Of a stretch of 39,686 nucleotides of DNA, positions 1 through 7,345 are shown in pieces. The DNA lies in NCBI GenBank assembly GCA_938003855.1, contig CALKXD010000273.1, forward strand, positions 1 to 39,686, written 5' to 3'. Under the pieces are notes generated by a model, which ran no database searches, had not been told where the DNA came from, and saw nothing but the letters and a program-made list of their open reading frames with translations. Position numbers and translations under genes: made by a program. Origin of the DNA: an uncultured Granulosicoccaceae bacterium (GTDB lineage: Bacteria; Pseudomonadota; Gammaproteobacteria; Granulosicoccales; Granulosicoccaceae). Positions within the stretch are counted from its first letter, which is position 1; each line of letters opens with the position of its first letter.

Positions 1-1
1 G

Positions 2-271
2 CTACCGCGTTAAAAACGGAAACTCGTTAAATATCTGGATCGCATAGTCGAAAAGTTGCCGGCCACCCCATGGGATTACAAAAATTAATGTGATCATAAT
101 GGCAAGTAACTTTACGGCAAACGCGAGTGTTTGCTCCTGCAGCTGTGTCAGTGCCTGTATCAGGCTGACAAGCAGTCCGATAAGTGTTGCGACGATAATT
201 GGTGGCATCGATAGCAGCAACACGATAAGCAGGCCGGAGTTTGCGTAATAGATCAGGGTTTCTTGAGTCAT
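2..271 (-). CDS. sctS: T3SS export apparatus protein SctS (YscS/HrcS/FliQ family)
   Basis: This is an 89-residue export-gate subunit of the inner membrane, which assembles with SctR and SctT into the helical core of the type III secretion channel. The sequence shows two hydrophobic helices, about residues 12-38 and 49-70. They are joined by the family's short polar loop (QALTQLQEQTLAF), and the protein ends just after the second helix. That is the usual FliQ/SctS length and layout. The ATG at 271 is preceded by AGGGA seven bases upstream, a good ribosome site. It follows sctR with a 13-base gap on the same strand and is the last complete gene at the left edge. Position in a run of sct genes separates it from flagellar FliQ. 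Confidence 0.95.
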   Translation of the reverse strand: MTQETLIYYANSGLLIVLLLSMPPIIVATLIGLLVSLIQALTQLQEQTLAFAVKLLAIMITLIFVIPWGGRQLFDYAIQIFNEFPFLTR

Positions 272-284
272 TTAACTGTCCCTG

Positions 285-941
285 TTAGCCGGCGTAACTT
301 AGAACCAGACCATGGATGAGTCGAGTCCAGCCATCAATCACCACAAACAGAAATAACTTGATAGGCAGTGAGATGGTTAACGGGGACACCATGATAGCGC
401 CTAGAGCGATCAGGATATTTGAAACGACCAGATCAATGATAATAAATGGCAGGAAAACCAGAAAGCCGATTTCAAATGCTCTGGTGAGCTCGGAAACTAT
501 AAACGCTGGTATCAGGATAGAAAGATCATCACTTCTCACATCGGCCCGGGCATTGTCTGACCACAGTTTGTCGGCAGCCTCCATAAAAAAAGCTCGCTCC
601 CTTTCACTGGCAAACGCAATTAGATAGTCCTTTACTGGTGCTTTTGCGTCATCGTAGGCTACGCGCCAGTCTTCAATGCTTTGATAAGTCCGGCCCGGTG
701 TATCAAGTGAGTCCGTAACGTCACTGATTACCGGCTGCAGGATAAACAGTGAGATAGTAATCGCGACCGCATAGATGACAATGTTTGGTGGCACTTGCTG
801 CAGCCCTAGAGCATTCCTCAATAGCAGCAGGACCACGGTGATTTTGGCATAGGCGGTAACCATGACAGCGGCAAATGGCACAATGGCAACACCGACCAGC
901 AGTATTATGAAGGAATACGGATCTGGCAGCAGTTCATTCAT
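285..941 (-). CDS. sctR: T3SS export apparatus protein SctR (YscR/HrcR/FliP family)
   Basis: This 218-residue integral membrane protein forms the core of the export gate with SctS and SctT. The first helix spans about residues 10-45 (IILLVGVAIVPFAAVMVTAY, then KITVVLLLLRNALG). A second follows near residues 55-75, then a central periplasmic stretch of roughly 80 residues. Two C-terminal helices carry the family segments ILIPAFIVSELTRAFEIGF and MVSPLTISLPIKLFLF. Length matches the family at about 215-220. Its ATG overlaps the sctQ stop in an ATGA arrangement, which indicates translational coupling. There is no N-terminal cleavable signal like that of many FliP proteins, and the neighbours are all T3SS genes, so the injectisome paralogue is favoured. 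Confidence 0.96.
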   Translation of the reverse strand: MNELLPDPYSFIILLVGVAIVPFAAVMVTAYAKITVVLLLLRNALGLQQVPPNIVIYAVAITISLFILQPVISDVTDSLDTPGRTYQSIEDWRVAYDDAKAPVKDYLIAFASERERAFFMEAADKLWSDNARADVRSDDLSILIPAFIVSELTRAFEIGFLVFLPFIIIDLVVSNILIALGAIMVSPLTISLPIKLFLFVVIDGWTRLIHGLVLSYAG

Positions 942-1171
942 GCAGCAAGCTCATCAATGCTGACAACGAGTCGGTTATCGATTTCGACTATGCGCCCATG
1001 GGCAATCAGCTGTTTATCTGCGTAGACACCAATGGGTGAGCCAGGCACCTTTACATCAATGGATGTACCGGCCTTCAGATCAGCTGCATCTTGCTGTGTT
1101 ATCCGGGTTTCACCGTAAATCAGGCTGAGTTGTATCTCATCTGGACCGGGCTCTGCGAAGTTAGGTTCCAT
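938..1171 (-). CDS. Possible internally initiated short form SctQ-C (SpoA domain only)
   Basis: This is an alternative translation product within sctQ. The ATG at 1169-1171 (codon 259) is in frame and has AGGA four bases upstream. Translation from it gives 77 residues, almost exactly the C-terminal SpoA domain. Short C-terminal forms made by internal initiation are known for YscQ, Spa33 and SsaQ, and in Pseudomonas syringae the two parts are separate genes. The assignment is inferred from the ribosome-site spacing and domain boundary, not proven. Confidence 0.5.
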   Translation of the reverse strand: MEPNFAEPGPDEIQLSLIYGETRITQQDAADLKAGTSIDVKVPGSPIGVYADKQLIAHGRIVEIDNRLVVSIDELAA

Positions 1172-1945
1172 CGTTTCCTGGAGTTCTGACGTAAGATGTA
1201 TTTGGTTGACTTGCAGACTTCCTGCCGCATTCTGTCCATTTTCCAGTAAAAGTGTGACGAAATTCGCCTGTAGCAATGTTTTATCAACAATAAGACAGTC
1301 TTCCGGCTCAAGACTGGCGAGGGCATCACGGGTGATGTTCACCATGCCGTACAGACATTGTGCAGTGAGTAAGTCGCTCGCGCTGTCCCCGGTGATTACC
1401 GGCTCTTCATGAGCCAGTAGCCGACAAAGGCTAGACAGGGTTGCGGTGCCAATTCTCAGGCCCAGTGGATAGCTCATGCCGTCGGCGTCTTCTATTTCAA
1501 ACCCGAATAGATGGAAGTCCGGCTGGGAGCGGTTGGCAAAGATACGGGCAGCGGCGATGGCAGTGGTGCTGTCATAGGCGTGGCTGACGACAAGTCTGGT
1601 ATCGGATTTCGCTTCTATCGCAGCCAGCAAATCACTGAGTATGGCCTCGAAAAACAACCCTCGGTAGGCGTCCGGTACGTCAATCAGGGCTATATCTGCG
1701 TGTTGAGCGCTTAGGTTTTTAATGAGTTGTCCCGGTGCTTCAACCCAGGCCTCTGCGCCATCTATAGTCAGCGCAAAAACGATAGGGTGGCTGGCGCGGT
1801 CGGTAGCGGCGGGGCCGGTGATTTTATACCTCGAATCGCCAATGAAAAATTCGTTTTCTTGTTGGCTACCGTGTAACCAATCGAGGAGATCTTCCTGATT
1901 TGATTGTTCGAACGGAAGTTTGGTCGGAAGAGTCTGTTGAGTCAT
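938..1945 (-). CDS. sctQ: T3SS sorting-platform / C-ring protein SctQ (YscQ/HrcQ)
   Basis: This 335-residue cytoplasmic sorting-platform protein corresponds to flagellar FliM/FliN. The last 70 or so residues form a SpoA (surface presentation of antigens) domain, from DEIQLSLIYGETRIT through VPGSPIGVYADKQLIAHG to the acidic end. The N-terminal part is poorly conserved, as usual for SctQ, and has a possible second SpoA-like fold near residues 140-230. The start at 1945 lies 11 bases after the sctO stop. An in-frame ATG at codon 259 (1169-1171) is preceded by AGGA at four bases and could give a separate 77-residue SpoA-only product, listed separately. SctQ interacts with SctL and SctK encoded nearby. 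Confidence 0.9.
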   Translation of the reverse strand: MTQQTLPTKLPFEQSNQEDLLDWLHGSQQENEFFIGDSRYKITGPAATDRASHPIVFALTIDGAEAWVEAPGQLIKNLSAQHADIALIDVPDAYRGLFFEAILSDLLAAIEAKSDTRLVVSHAYDSTTAIAAARIFANRSQPDFHLFGFEIEDADGMSYPLGLRIGTATLSSLCRLLAHEEPVITGDSASDLLTAQCLYGMVNITRDALASLEPEDCLIVDKTLLQANFVTLLLENGQNAAGSLQVNQIHLTSELQETMEPNFAEPGPDEIQLSLIYGETRITQQDAADLKAGTSIDVKVPGSPIGVYADKQLIAHGRIVEIDNRLVVSIDELAA

Positions 1946-1956
1946 ATCGGCCGTGC

Positions 1957-2436
1957 TCAGGGTTGTGGTTGTGACTGGGCGGCGGGGATTTCCTCTACCT
2001 TCTTCTCTTCATTGCGTTCTTGATCTTTTCGGGTCTGTTCATTCTGGTTTTCCAGTAAATGTTCAAACTTCTGTACTCCGCGTGCTTCGTTCAGTCGTGC
2101 GGCACGTGCTTCTTCCCAGGCTTTGGCCTGTTGGCTGGTGCTGTTTTGAGCTTTGGTTAATTGCTGTGACTTTGCCTGAACCTGCTCCGCCATCCGCAGT
2201 ATCTCGGCACGGTTTTTTTCCAGTGATAACCGGTCGGTTTCTATACCTGTACTCGTGGAGTAGATTTCCTGTTGGCGCGTGCTTTTGTACTCTGAATAGG
2301 AGTTGAGGTCTTGCTGTGCCTCTGCCTCGCGTGATTTGGCCTCCTGCAGTCGTTCTTTTTCTTTGTTCGCACGCAGTGTTTTTGTTAGTTCGCGCTGGCG
2401 TCGAATTTTTAACAACTCTTTGTACTGTTCACTCAT
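1957..2436 (-). CDS. sctO: T3SS stalk protein SctO (YscO-like, coiled coil)
   Basis: This 159-residue protein is strongly charged and almost wholly predicted helical, with two long heptad-bearing stretches (about residues 5-50 and 65-130) and a Pro/Gln-rich tail. It matches the YscO/FliJ family in size, charge and position directly after sctN. FliJ/YscO is the coiled-coil stalk that inserts into the ATPase hexamer and links it to the SctV ring. The start ATG overlaps the sctN stop by four bases. The family has little sequence conservation, so synteny is the strongest support. The gene expected next, sctP (needle-length ruler), is absent: only 11 bases separate sctO from sctQ. Confidence 0.85.
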   Translation of the reverse strand: MSEQYKELLKIRRQRELTKTLRANKEKERLQEAKSREAEAQQDLNSYSEYKSTRQQEIYSTSTGIETDRLSLEKNRAEILRMAEQVQAKSQQLTKAQNSTSQQAKAWEEARAARLNEARGVQKFEHLLENQNEQTRKDQERNEEKKVEEIPAAQSQPQP

Positions 2437-3791
2437 GATTGCAGCTGCATCAGATCGTTCATTGATTGTTCAAAACTGTACAGGTCAGAGACGGGTTGTC
2501 TGAGGAAATTCATGATGAGTTCACGCTTTGCTATCGCTTCATCTGCCAATGGGTCAGAGCCGTTGGCGTACTCTCCGACTTTCAGTAGAAGTTCTATGTC
2601 GTCGTATTTTGCGAGCAATCGCTTCACGTGTGAGGCAGCCTCTGCGTGCTCGTAGTTGATCACTGATCCCATAACGCGACTGTCAGATTTCAATATATCA
2701 ATGGGCGGGAAGTTGCCCTGCTGCGAGAGTTTTTTCGACAGCACAATGTGTCCGTCTACTAATGAGCGCATTTCATCGGCAATGGGCTCGTCGAGATCGT
2801 CTCCCTCCACCAGAACCGTATAGAATGCAGTGATAGAACCGCTGTTAAATTTACCGGCTCGTTCTACGAGTTGCGGCATTGCGGCAAACACTGACGGTGG
2901 GAAGCCCCTGCGTGTTGCGGGTTCTCCGGCAGCCAGGCCAACCTCTCGCAACGCTCTTGCGAATCGCGTGACGCTGTCCATTAATAGCAGCACCCGATTA
3001 CCCTGATCAGCAAAGTACTCGGCAATAGTTGTTGCGGCGTGGGCGGCTTTGATGCGTTCCATGGCGGGTTTGTTGGAAGGCGAAGCGACAACCACAGTGC
3101 GCTTCATGCCTTCCTCGCCAATGTTCTGGTAAATAAAATCCCTGACCTCGCGACCGCGTTCACCAATGAGGCCGATCACGATGACATCTGCCGCTGTGCC
3201 TCGGGCGATAGAACCTAGCAGAGTCGACTTCCCACCCCCCGCTGCGGAGAAGATACCGAGCCTTTGCCCTTCGGCACAGGTTAATAATGAGTCTATAGAA
3301 CGTACACCGACCGGTAGCACTTGGTCGATCATCGGCCGTTGCATGGGATCGGGAGGGTTGCGTATCAAGGAGTAATAGTCGTGTACCTCCAGTGGCCCGC
3401 GCGGGTCGTCATAGCTGACTTCACCGAAGCCATTGAGCACCCTGCCGAGTAGGTCCGATCCAACGGCGACCATCTGTGCATTACGTGTTCTGATGACTTC
3501 CGAGCGAGTAGAAAGACCGCGGATATCGCCGAACGGTGTCAGCAATGCCATCTCTTCTGAAAAGCCGACTACCTCTGCGTACAGTTCCACATTGGTTTCA
3601 GCGTCTCGCAACAGGCAGATTTCACCCAGCGTTGCGTCCGGGCTGATGGCATGGATCATAGTCCCGACGATTTTTGAGATGCGACCATTATGTTCGAGGG
3701 TTTCAACCGACTCGATGGTGTTGCTTAAGCGAGTACGCAAGTCACCGAGGTTCTCTTGTTGACTGTCTGACATCTGCTTAGCTGCATCCAC
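2433..3791 (-). CDS. sctN: T3SS ATPase SctN (YscN/HrcN/FliI family)
   Basis: This 452-residue hexameric ATPase unfolds and hands substrates to the export gate. The N-terminal beta-barrel covers about residues 30-105. The Walker A motif AAGGGKST lies at residues 183-190, the catalytic-glutamate segment GLIGERGREVRDF at about 207-219, and Walker B (LLLMD) at about 268-272. An arginine-rich segment ATRRGFPPSVF follows in the usual place, and the C-terminal substrate-recruiting domain ends near LMQLQS. Residues 1-6 may be extra: a second Met at residue 7 begins a family-like N terminus. The gene sits six bases after the sctL stop and overlaps sctO by four bases. The GERGREV segment and context exclude an F1 beta subunit. 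Confidence 0.98.
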   Translation of the reverse strand: MDAAKQMSDSQQENLGDLRTRLSNTIESVETLEHNGRISKIVGTMIHAISPDATLGEICLLRDAETNVELYAEVVGFSEEMALLTPFGDIRGLSTRSEVIRTRNAQMVAVGSDLLGRVLNGFGEVSYDDPRGPLEVHDYYSLIRNPPDPMQRPMIDQVLPVGVRSIDSLLTCAEGQRLGIFSAAGGGKSTLLGSIARGTAADVIVIGLIGERGREVRDFIYQNIGEEGMKRTVVVASPSNKPAMERIKAAHAATTIAEYFADQGNRVLLLMDSVTRFARALREVGLAAGEPATRRGFPPSVFAAMPQLVERAGKFNSGSITAFYTVLVEGDDLDEPIADEMRSLVDGHIVLSKKLSQQGNFPPIDILKSDSRVMGSVINYEHAEAASHVKRLLAKYDDIELLLKVGEYANGSDPLADEAIAKRELIMNFLRQPVSDLYSFEQSMNDLMQLQS

Positions 3792-3797
3792 TCTGAT

Positions 3798-4418
3798 TCA
3801 ATTCCCGTTATGGAAGGCGAAATTGCGTTGTAGTATGTCGAGCTGCGCATCTAGGCTGGCGCGAGTTATTCCGCGTTGCGTCTGTATGATGCAGTCTGTG
3901 GTCGACAAGGTCTGATCGGCGATGATTGTTACCGATGAGGCGTCATAGTTTGTGTCGGCCAGTTTATTATTCAGGCTGACGCGAGTGTATTCAGCCATGT
4001 CCGGGTGAATTTTGATGGTGATCTGTCGTTCTTCGCGGAAGCGTTCGAAGGCCTTGGTCACGATTGCTGCAATGCGTTCTTTTTCAGGTAATTCGTCTAT
4101 AACCTTACGAGTAGTTGCAACCACCAGATTGAGGAAGTCCGGTTCCAGTTCTCGCAGTTGCTGGTTGACCAGAGCGGAAACACTGATGTCTTGTTCTACT
4201 CTTTCGCGTTCTGCCAGTTTTGTTGCGTTGTCGTAGGCCTCCTGATGAACCCGCACCGCGTCTTCACGTGCTTTGGCGACAATGTCTTTCGCTTCTGCCT
4301 TGGCAGCTTGCAGATAGGCTGCCCCCTCTGTCCAAAGTGAGACATCTTTTGCTTTGACAACATTGCCTTGCGGTTCGAACCTGGGAGTACCGTCTAGTTT
4401 TTCTTCGTGTTCAGGCAT
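3798..4418 (-). CDS. sctL: T3SS ATPase regulator SctL (YscL/HrpE/FliH family)
   Basis: This 206-residue protein (from the chosen start) is the peripheral stator that connects SctN to SctQ. The first part is a long charged helix (AAYLQAAKAEAKDIVAKARED) like the b-subunit-type stalk of FliH and YscL. The C-terminal part (about residues 95-206) is the globular NolV/HrpE-type domain, ending in the family-like segment DCIIQTQRGITRASLDAQLDIL. The frame is open to 4553, which would give 251 residues, but the extra 45 residues lie entirely inside sctK, have no family resemblance and lack a better ribosome site. The ATG at 4416-4418 gives the usual family length. No strong Shine-Dalgarno is visible, so coupling to sctK, which it overlaps by 25 bases, is likely. 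Confidence 0.9.
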   Translation of the reverse strand: MPEHEEKLDGTPRFEPQGNVVKAKDVSLWTEGAAYLQAAKAEAKDIVAKAREDAVRVHQEAYDNATKLAERERVEQDISVSALVNQQLRELEPDFLNLVVATTRKVIDELPEKERIAAIVTKAFERFREERQITIKIHPDMAEYTRVSLNNKLADTNYDASSVTIIADQTLSTTDCIIQTQRGITRASLDAQLDILQRNFAFHNGN

Positions 4419-5092
4419 ATAGGTACGAATTTCTCTGCGGCTAATTTGAGAGCATGCAAGCCCGTTGTGGAGGCTGTGGCATTGATGAATAGCTTTTTTG
4501 GAAACCTGAGTTTGACTCGTGTTGCCAATCCTGCTGGTAGCTGATTTAACCACTCCCTTAAGAGGGATATAGAGTCTTTCTCGAGTAACAAAAGAAATTG
4601 ATGAAACTTTGGTGTTACATCGTGTTCAACCGAATTCTCATGGCTCTGTAAAGCAAACTCGAAGCCATCCTGTCCAACAAGATTTGCAATTTTATGCGCT
4701 TCGGTGCCGTCAATGAAGCGCCGCGCAATTATATTATGCCTCGACAAGGTCGCTATACGACTAACCCGTAACAGATCTTTGCTATCCAGCAAAGCGAGTT
4801 GCTGCAGCGGGCTTTGGAAGTCAAAGTGATACTGCTCGTGCAAGCGATACGAATTAGAAATCACATCGGATAGTCGTTGCTTTGATCTTGGGTGAGCCAG
4901 TAAAAACTTGGCGAGCTTTTCGGATGGGCCGTTTTCGTCGAGACTGAGGTACTGATGGTGTGCGTAATTCCCAGGTGAGAAATTAAACTCCAGCACTGTG
5001 TTCTTCAGTGTTGATGGTATATTTTTTACGGCTTCGAGTTGATCGGCATCAAGCTGTTGATTAACCATGGAGGGCGTTATCCGCTGTGTCAT
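4394..5092 (-). CDS. sctK: T3SS sorting-platform accessory protein SctK (YscK-like)
   Basis: This 232-residue cytoplasmic protein is placed between sctJ and sctL, as yscK is. SctK forms the outer pod contact between SctQ and the inner ring protein SctD. The N-terminal segment EFNFSPGNYAHHQYL fits the conserved start of the YscK family (Phe-x-Pro followed by Tyr/His). The middle holds a leucine-rich helical part (QQLALLDSKDLLRVSRIATL). The gene is visibly AT-rich: the 60 bases at 4561-4620 contain only 20 G or C. It overlaps sctL by 25 bases at its 3' end. The ATG at 5092 lacks a clear Shine-Dalgarno. A second Met at residue 9 is possible. Confidence 0.85.
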   Translation of the reverse strand: MTQRITPSMVNQQLDADQLEAVKNIPSTLKNTVLEFNFSPGNYAHHQYLSLDENGPSEKLAKFLLAHPRSKQRLSDVISNSYRLHEQYHFDFQSPLQQLALLDSKDLLRVSRIATLSRHNIIARRFIDGTEAHKIANLVGQDGFEFALQSHENSVEHDVTPKFHQFLLLLEKDSISLLREWLNQLPAGLATRVKLRFPKKLFINATASTTGLHALKLAAEKFVPICLNTKKN

Positions 5093-5170
5093 TAACCGTT
5101 GTCGTACAAAATCTGTGCAAGAGACGCTGTTTAGATCCTATCGGGTTTCACAGCGTCAATGCGCATCGGG

Positions 5171-6001
5171 CTATCTTGCGTAGGTCCGCGGGTTTCCTGA
5201 GCGGCCAAACAACAGAAAAATCAGAGTCAGGATAGCCATTATTGCTAATCCGCCCAGTATATACAGTGTTAGAAGCAGTGAGTTTGCGCTTTGCTTGTGA
5301 ACTAAAAAGCCTGCAACCTTTGTAAAGCTATTTGCTGCTATTTCATTGTTCATAGCTGCGCTGCCGCCATCACTAGGGCCGTCTAGAGTCAGTGCTGCCA
5401 TCGATGAAGTGGATTTCATCGGTTCGGCATCATCGGCGGGAAACAGGGCAACAGATACTTTGTCGTATACCAAGCCTTCGACACTGTTAGTGACTAAAAG
5501 CTTGATTTGCGTCGACAGCTTACTGACGCTTGCTCCCGGACGATGTCGAATAAAAACCGAGGCTGAGGAGGGGATGTTTCTCTCGAGTGGGGAAAAATTC
5601 TCTGGCAGCACAACCTGTACTCTTGCCTGCAGCACCCCGTCGATTTGGCTGATAGTGTCTGAAAGCTCCTGGCTTAGCCCGTAGGCAAAGCGTGCGCGTT
5701 CTTCCATCGGGGACGATATCAAGCCGTCCTTCTTGAAGATTTGACCGATATTCTCGAACTGAGCGCGTGGCAGGCCGTTGCGTTTGAGTAACGAAACGGC
5801 CTCTGCGAATTCTCCTTCCTCGACAAACAGCGTGCTTGTTTTGTCTTTGCTTACTTCTTTGCTGCTGGAAATGCCGTTGTCGATCAGAACAGCGAGCATC
5901 TCATTGACCTCGCGTTCTGACAGGCCGGTATACAGTTCCGTCTTGCAAGCGACCAGCAACAGCGTTGTGCATGCCAGCAGTAAGACTTTATGGAAGGACA
6001 T
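5171..6001 (-). CDS. sctJ: T3SS inner-membrane ring lipoprotein SctJ (YscJ/HrcJ)
   Basis: This 276-residue protein forms the inner of the two inner-membrane rings of the basal body. A type II signal peptide is clear: a short basic start, a hydrophobic run and the lipobox LVAC with Cys19. Two periplasmic ring-building domains follow (about residues 22-75 and 95-180), with the family motifs LSEREVNEM, NGLPRAQFENIGQIF and GVLQARVQVVLPE. One C-terminal membrane helix covers about residues 242-265, ending in a short basic tail. The ATG at 6001 has GGGGA about five bases upstream. It sits 20 bases after sctI. The 78-base gap to sctK is the largest inside the operon. Confidence 0.97.
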   Translation of the reverse strand: MSFHKVLLLACTTLLLVACKTELYTGLSEREVNEMLAVLIDNGISSSKEVSKDKTSTLFVEEGEFAEAVSLLKRNGLPRAQFENIGQIFKKDGLISSPMEERARFAYGLSQELSDTISQIDGVLQARVQVVLPENFSPLERNIPSSASVFIRHRPGASVSKLSTQIKLLVTNSVEGLVYDKVSVALFPADDAEPMKSTSSMAALTLDGPSDGGSAAMNNEIAANSFTKVAGFLVHKQSANSLLLTLYILGGLAIMAILTLIFLLFGRSGNPRTYAR

Positions 6002-6021
6002 TCAGTTCCCCGTTACCTAAG

Positions 6022-6570
6022 TTATTGCCCGCGTAGCAGCATGTCGAGATTTCTGGCAGAGCGTCCGGCAATGCCTGCCAGAAGTTCTTCCTCAACCACT
6101 GCTCTACCGACATCGAATTGTAAGCGAAGTGTTTCGCGCATTCGTTCGTTGTGATTGTTCATCAACTCCTGCAATTGTTCGGATTGGCTTGGATTGGTGC
6201 CAAAGTCGATTGAGTTGGAGGAGTCAACCTGCGATGTTGACGGCAACATCTGGGCCATATTGGTGTGATCCGGATCGTAGGGGGCAGCATTCTCGTTGGC
6301 GCTGGCTCCGCGTCCGCTGAGTTCCTGCATGCGGGTCTGAACCGGGATCATCACGGCCTTGTGATTTTTTTGCATGTCGGACACGCGAGAGAAAAATCGC
6401 TCACTTAACGTAGCGGGGTTATCGAGACCGGACGGTCGGGCTTGCTCACTGGTTGATCCGTTGCGAACCAAATCGCGGAATGCATCGACCTGCGCTCTTT
6501 GGGCGTCAAGGCTCTGTGGCGTTGCCTGCTGAGTAGCCTGGCGAATGGCGGAAATGCTATCGATGGTCAT
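6022..6570 (-). CDS. sctI: T3SS inner rod protein SctI (YscI/HrpB type)
   Basis: This 182-residue early secreted substrate forms the inner rod that joins the export gate to the needle. The C-terminal 45 residues carry the recognisable part: a helix (RMRETLRLQFDVGRAVVEEE) followed by the polymerising tail ending ARNLDMLLRGQ, which resembles the YscI ending. The N-terminal two thirds are Gln/Ser-rich and less structured, and longer than in YscI (115 residues). The ATG at 6568-6570 has AGGG eight bases upstream and is preferred over an in-frame TTG seven codons earlier. It is the first gene of the compact sctI-J-K-L-N-O-Q-R-S run. Confidence 0.88.
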   Translation of the reverse strand: MTIDSISAIRQATQQATPQSLDAQRAQVDAFRDLVRNGSTSEQARPSGLDNPATLSERFFSRVSDMQKNHKAVMIPVQTRMQELSGRGASANENAAPYDPDHTNMAQMLPSTSQVDSSNSIDFGTNPSQSEQLQELMNNHNERMRETLRLQFDVGRAVVEEELLAGIAGRSARNLDMLLRGQ

Positions 6571-6869
6571 TGTGCTTACCCTGAAGTTCAATTGGTATAA
6601 GCGGGGTATCGGCCATGAGTTGACAACATGGACTGCACCGAGGCTGTTTTGCGGTGCTGTATTATTGTGGGATCTGTCGCCGGATCAGGCTGGCGGGAAG
6701 CCACCACAAGGCGATTGTTGGTTTAGGTTGATTGCACTCAAATAATTGATAAAAAAGGGGAAAATAATTATTTTTTGTTGGTTTGAGTGCGTTTGCCTGA
6801 GCGGGATACTGCCGGCATTCCAGTGACGCTTCCGGGGCCCGCTCGATCTGCCACGTGCACCCAATGGAG
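6571..6869. promoter_or_regulatory. AT-rich regulatory spacer upstream of sctI, with inverted repeat
   Basis: This 299-base gap separates the sctG-like gene from sctI; both are on the minus strand. It holds a perfect 9-base inverted repeat, GCACTCAAA (6734-6742) and TTTGAGTGC (6782-6790). The two arms flank a 39-base core that is nearly all A and T (7 G/C in bases 6741-6780). Inside the core, AATAATT (6741-6747) pairs with AATTATT (6766-6772). There is no T-run after either arm on either strand, so it is not an intrinsic terminator. An operator for a T3SS regulator, or an H-NS-like silencing site, is a reasonable inference. I did not find a convincing sigma-70 promoter or an HrpL-type box. 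Confidence 0.5.
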
Positions 6870-7241
6870 CTAACTGTTGAAAAGTGACGATGCCATCGTG
6901 TTTACGATACCGGACTCGCTTCCGCCAGTGGTTGCCGCCAGTTGTTCTGCCTCTTCGTTTCGGCCACTCAGAAAAAGAGCCAGCATTAAGATCGCTTTAG
7001 CTTCGTCGGTGTTGTCGGTGCACTGACTAATGCACGAGTTCAGGATGTCGATCGCGCCGTCAAAATTACCACGATTCATGTGTGTGATAGCGTAACCGAT
7101 TGCACCTGCCGAATTGTCCGGATAGAGTAAGGTGAGGACCTCGAAAATCGGCTCGACATCGTCGCCGGTTCCATACATGACTGAGGCATATCCGATTTCA
7201 GTCAGGGTTAATATATCGTTGTCGTCGAGTTGCGTTGCCAT
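6870..7241 (-). CDS. T3SS-associated TPR-like protein (SctG/YscG or HrpB1-like chaperone)
   Basis: This 123-residue, mostly helical acidic protein resembles tetratricopeptide units: GYASVMYGTGDDVEPIFEVL, then AGAIGYAITHMNRGNFDGAI, then AKAILMLALFLSGRNEEAEQL. This three-repeat layout is typical of YscG, the co-chaperone that keeps the needle subunit soluble, and of the HrpB1/HrpK family. In Yersinia yscG lies just before yscH-I-J-K-L, which fits its place before sctI. No needle gene (sctF) or sctE is adjacent, so its partner is not visible. The ATG at 7239-7241 is preferred: an upstream TTG at 7277 has no ribosome site. The next gene upstream is the unrelated maeB, so this marks the border of the T3SS cluster. 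Confidence 0.6.
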   Translation of the reverse strand: MATQLDDNDILTLTEIGYASVMYGTGDDVEPIFEVLTLLYPDNSAGAIGYAITHMNRGNFDGAIDILNSCISQCTDNTDEAKAILMLALFLSGRNEEAEQLAATTGGSESGIVNTMASSLFNS

Positions 7242-7345
7242 TGAGTATGCTCTCGTTTTTTGTGCAACCTGGGCCAAATCATAGGAGGTCGGCCAGGTAA
7301 ATGTCCCGATCCAGCGTTACTGTTGTTTTGTCAAAGTGTACACCG

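Noticed and set aside
4419-4553. Upstream extension of sctL by 45 codons
   Set aside because: It lies wholly inside sctK and is not similar to SctL N termini; taken as chance overlap.
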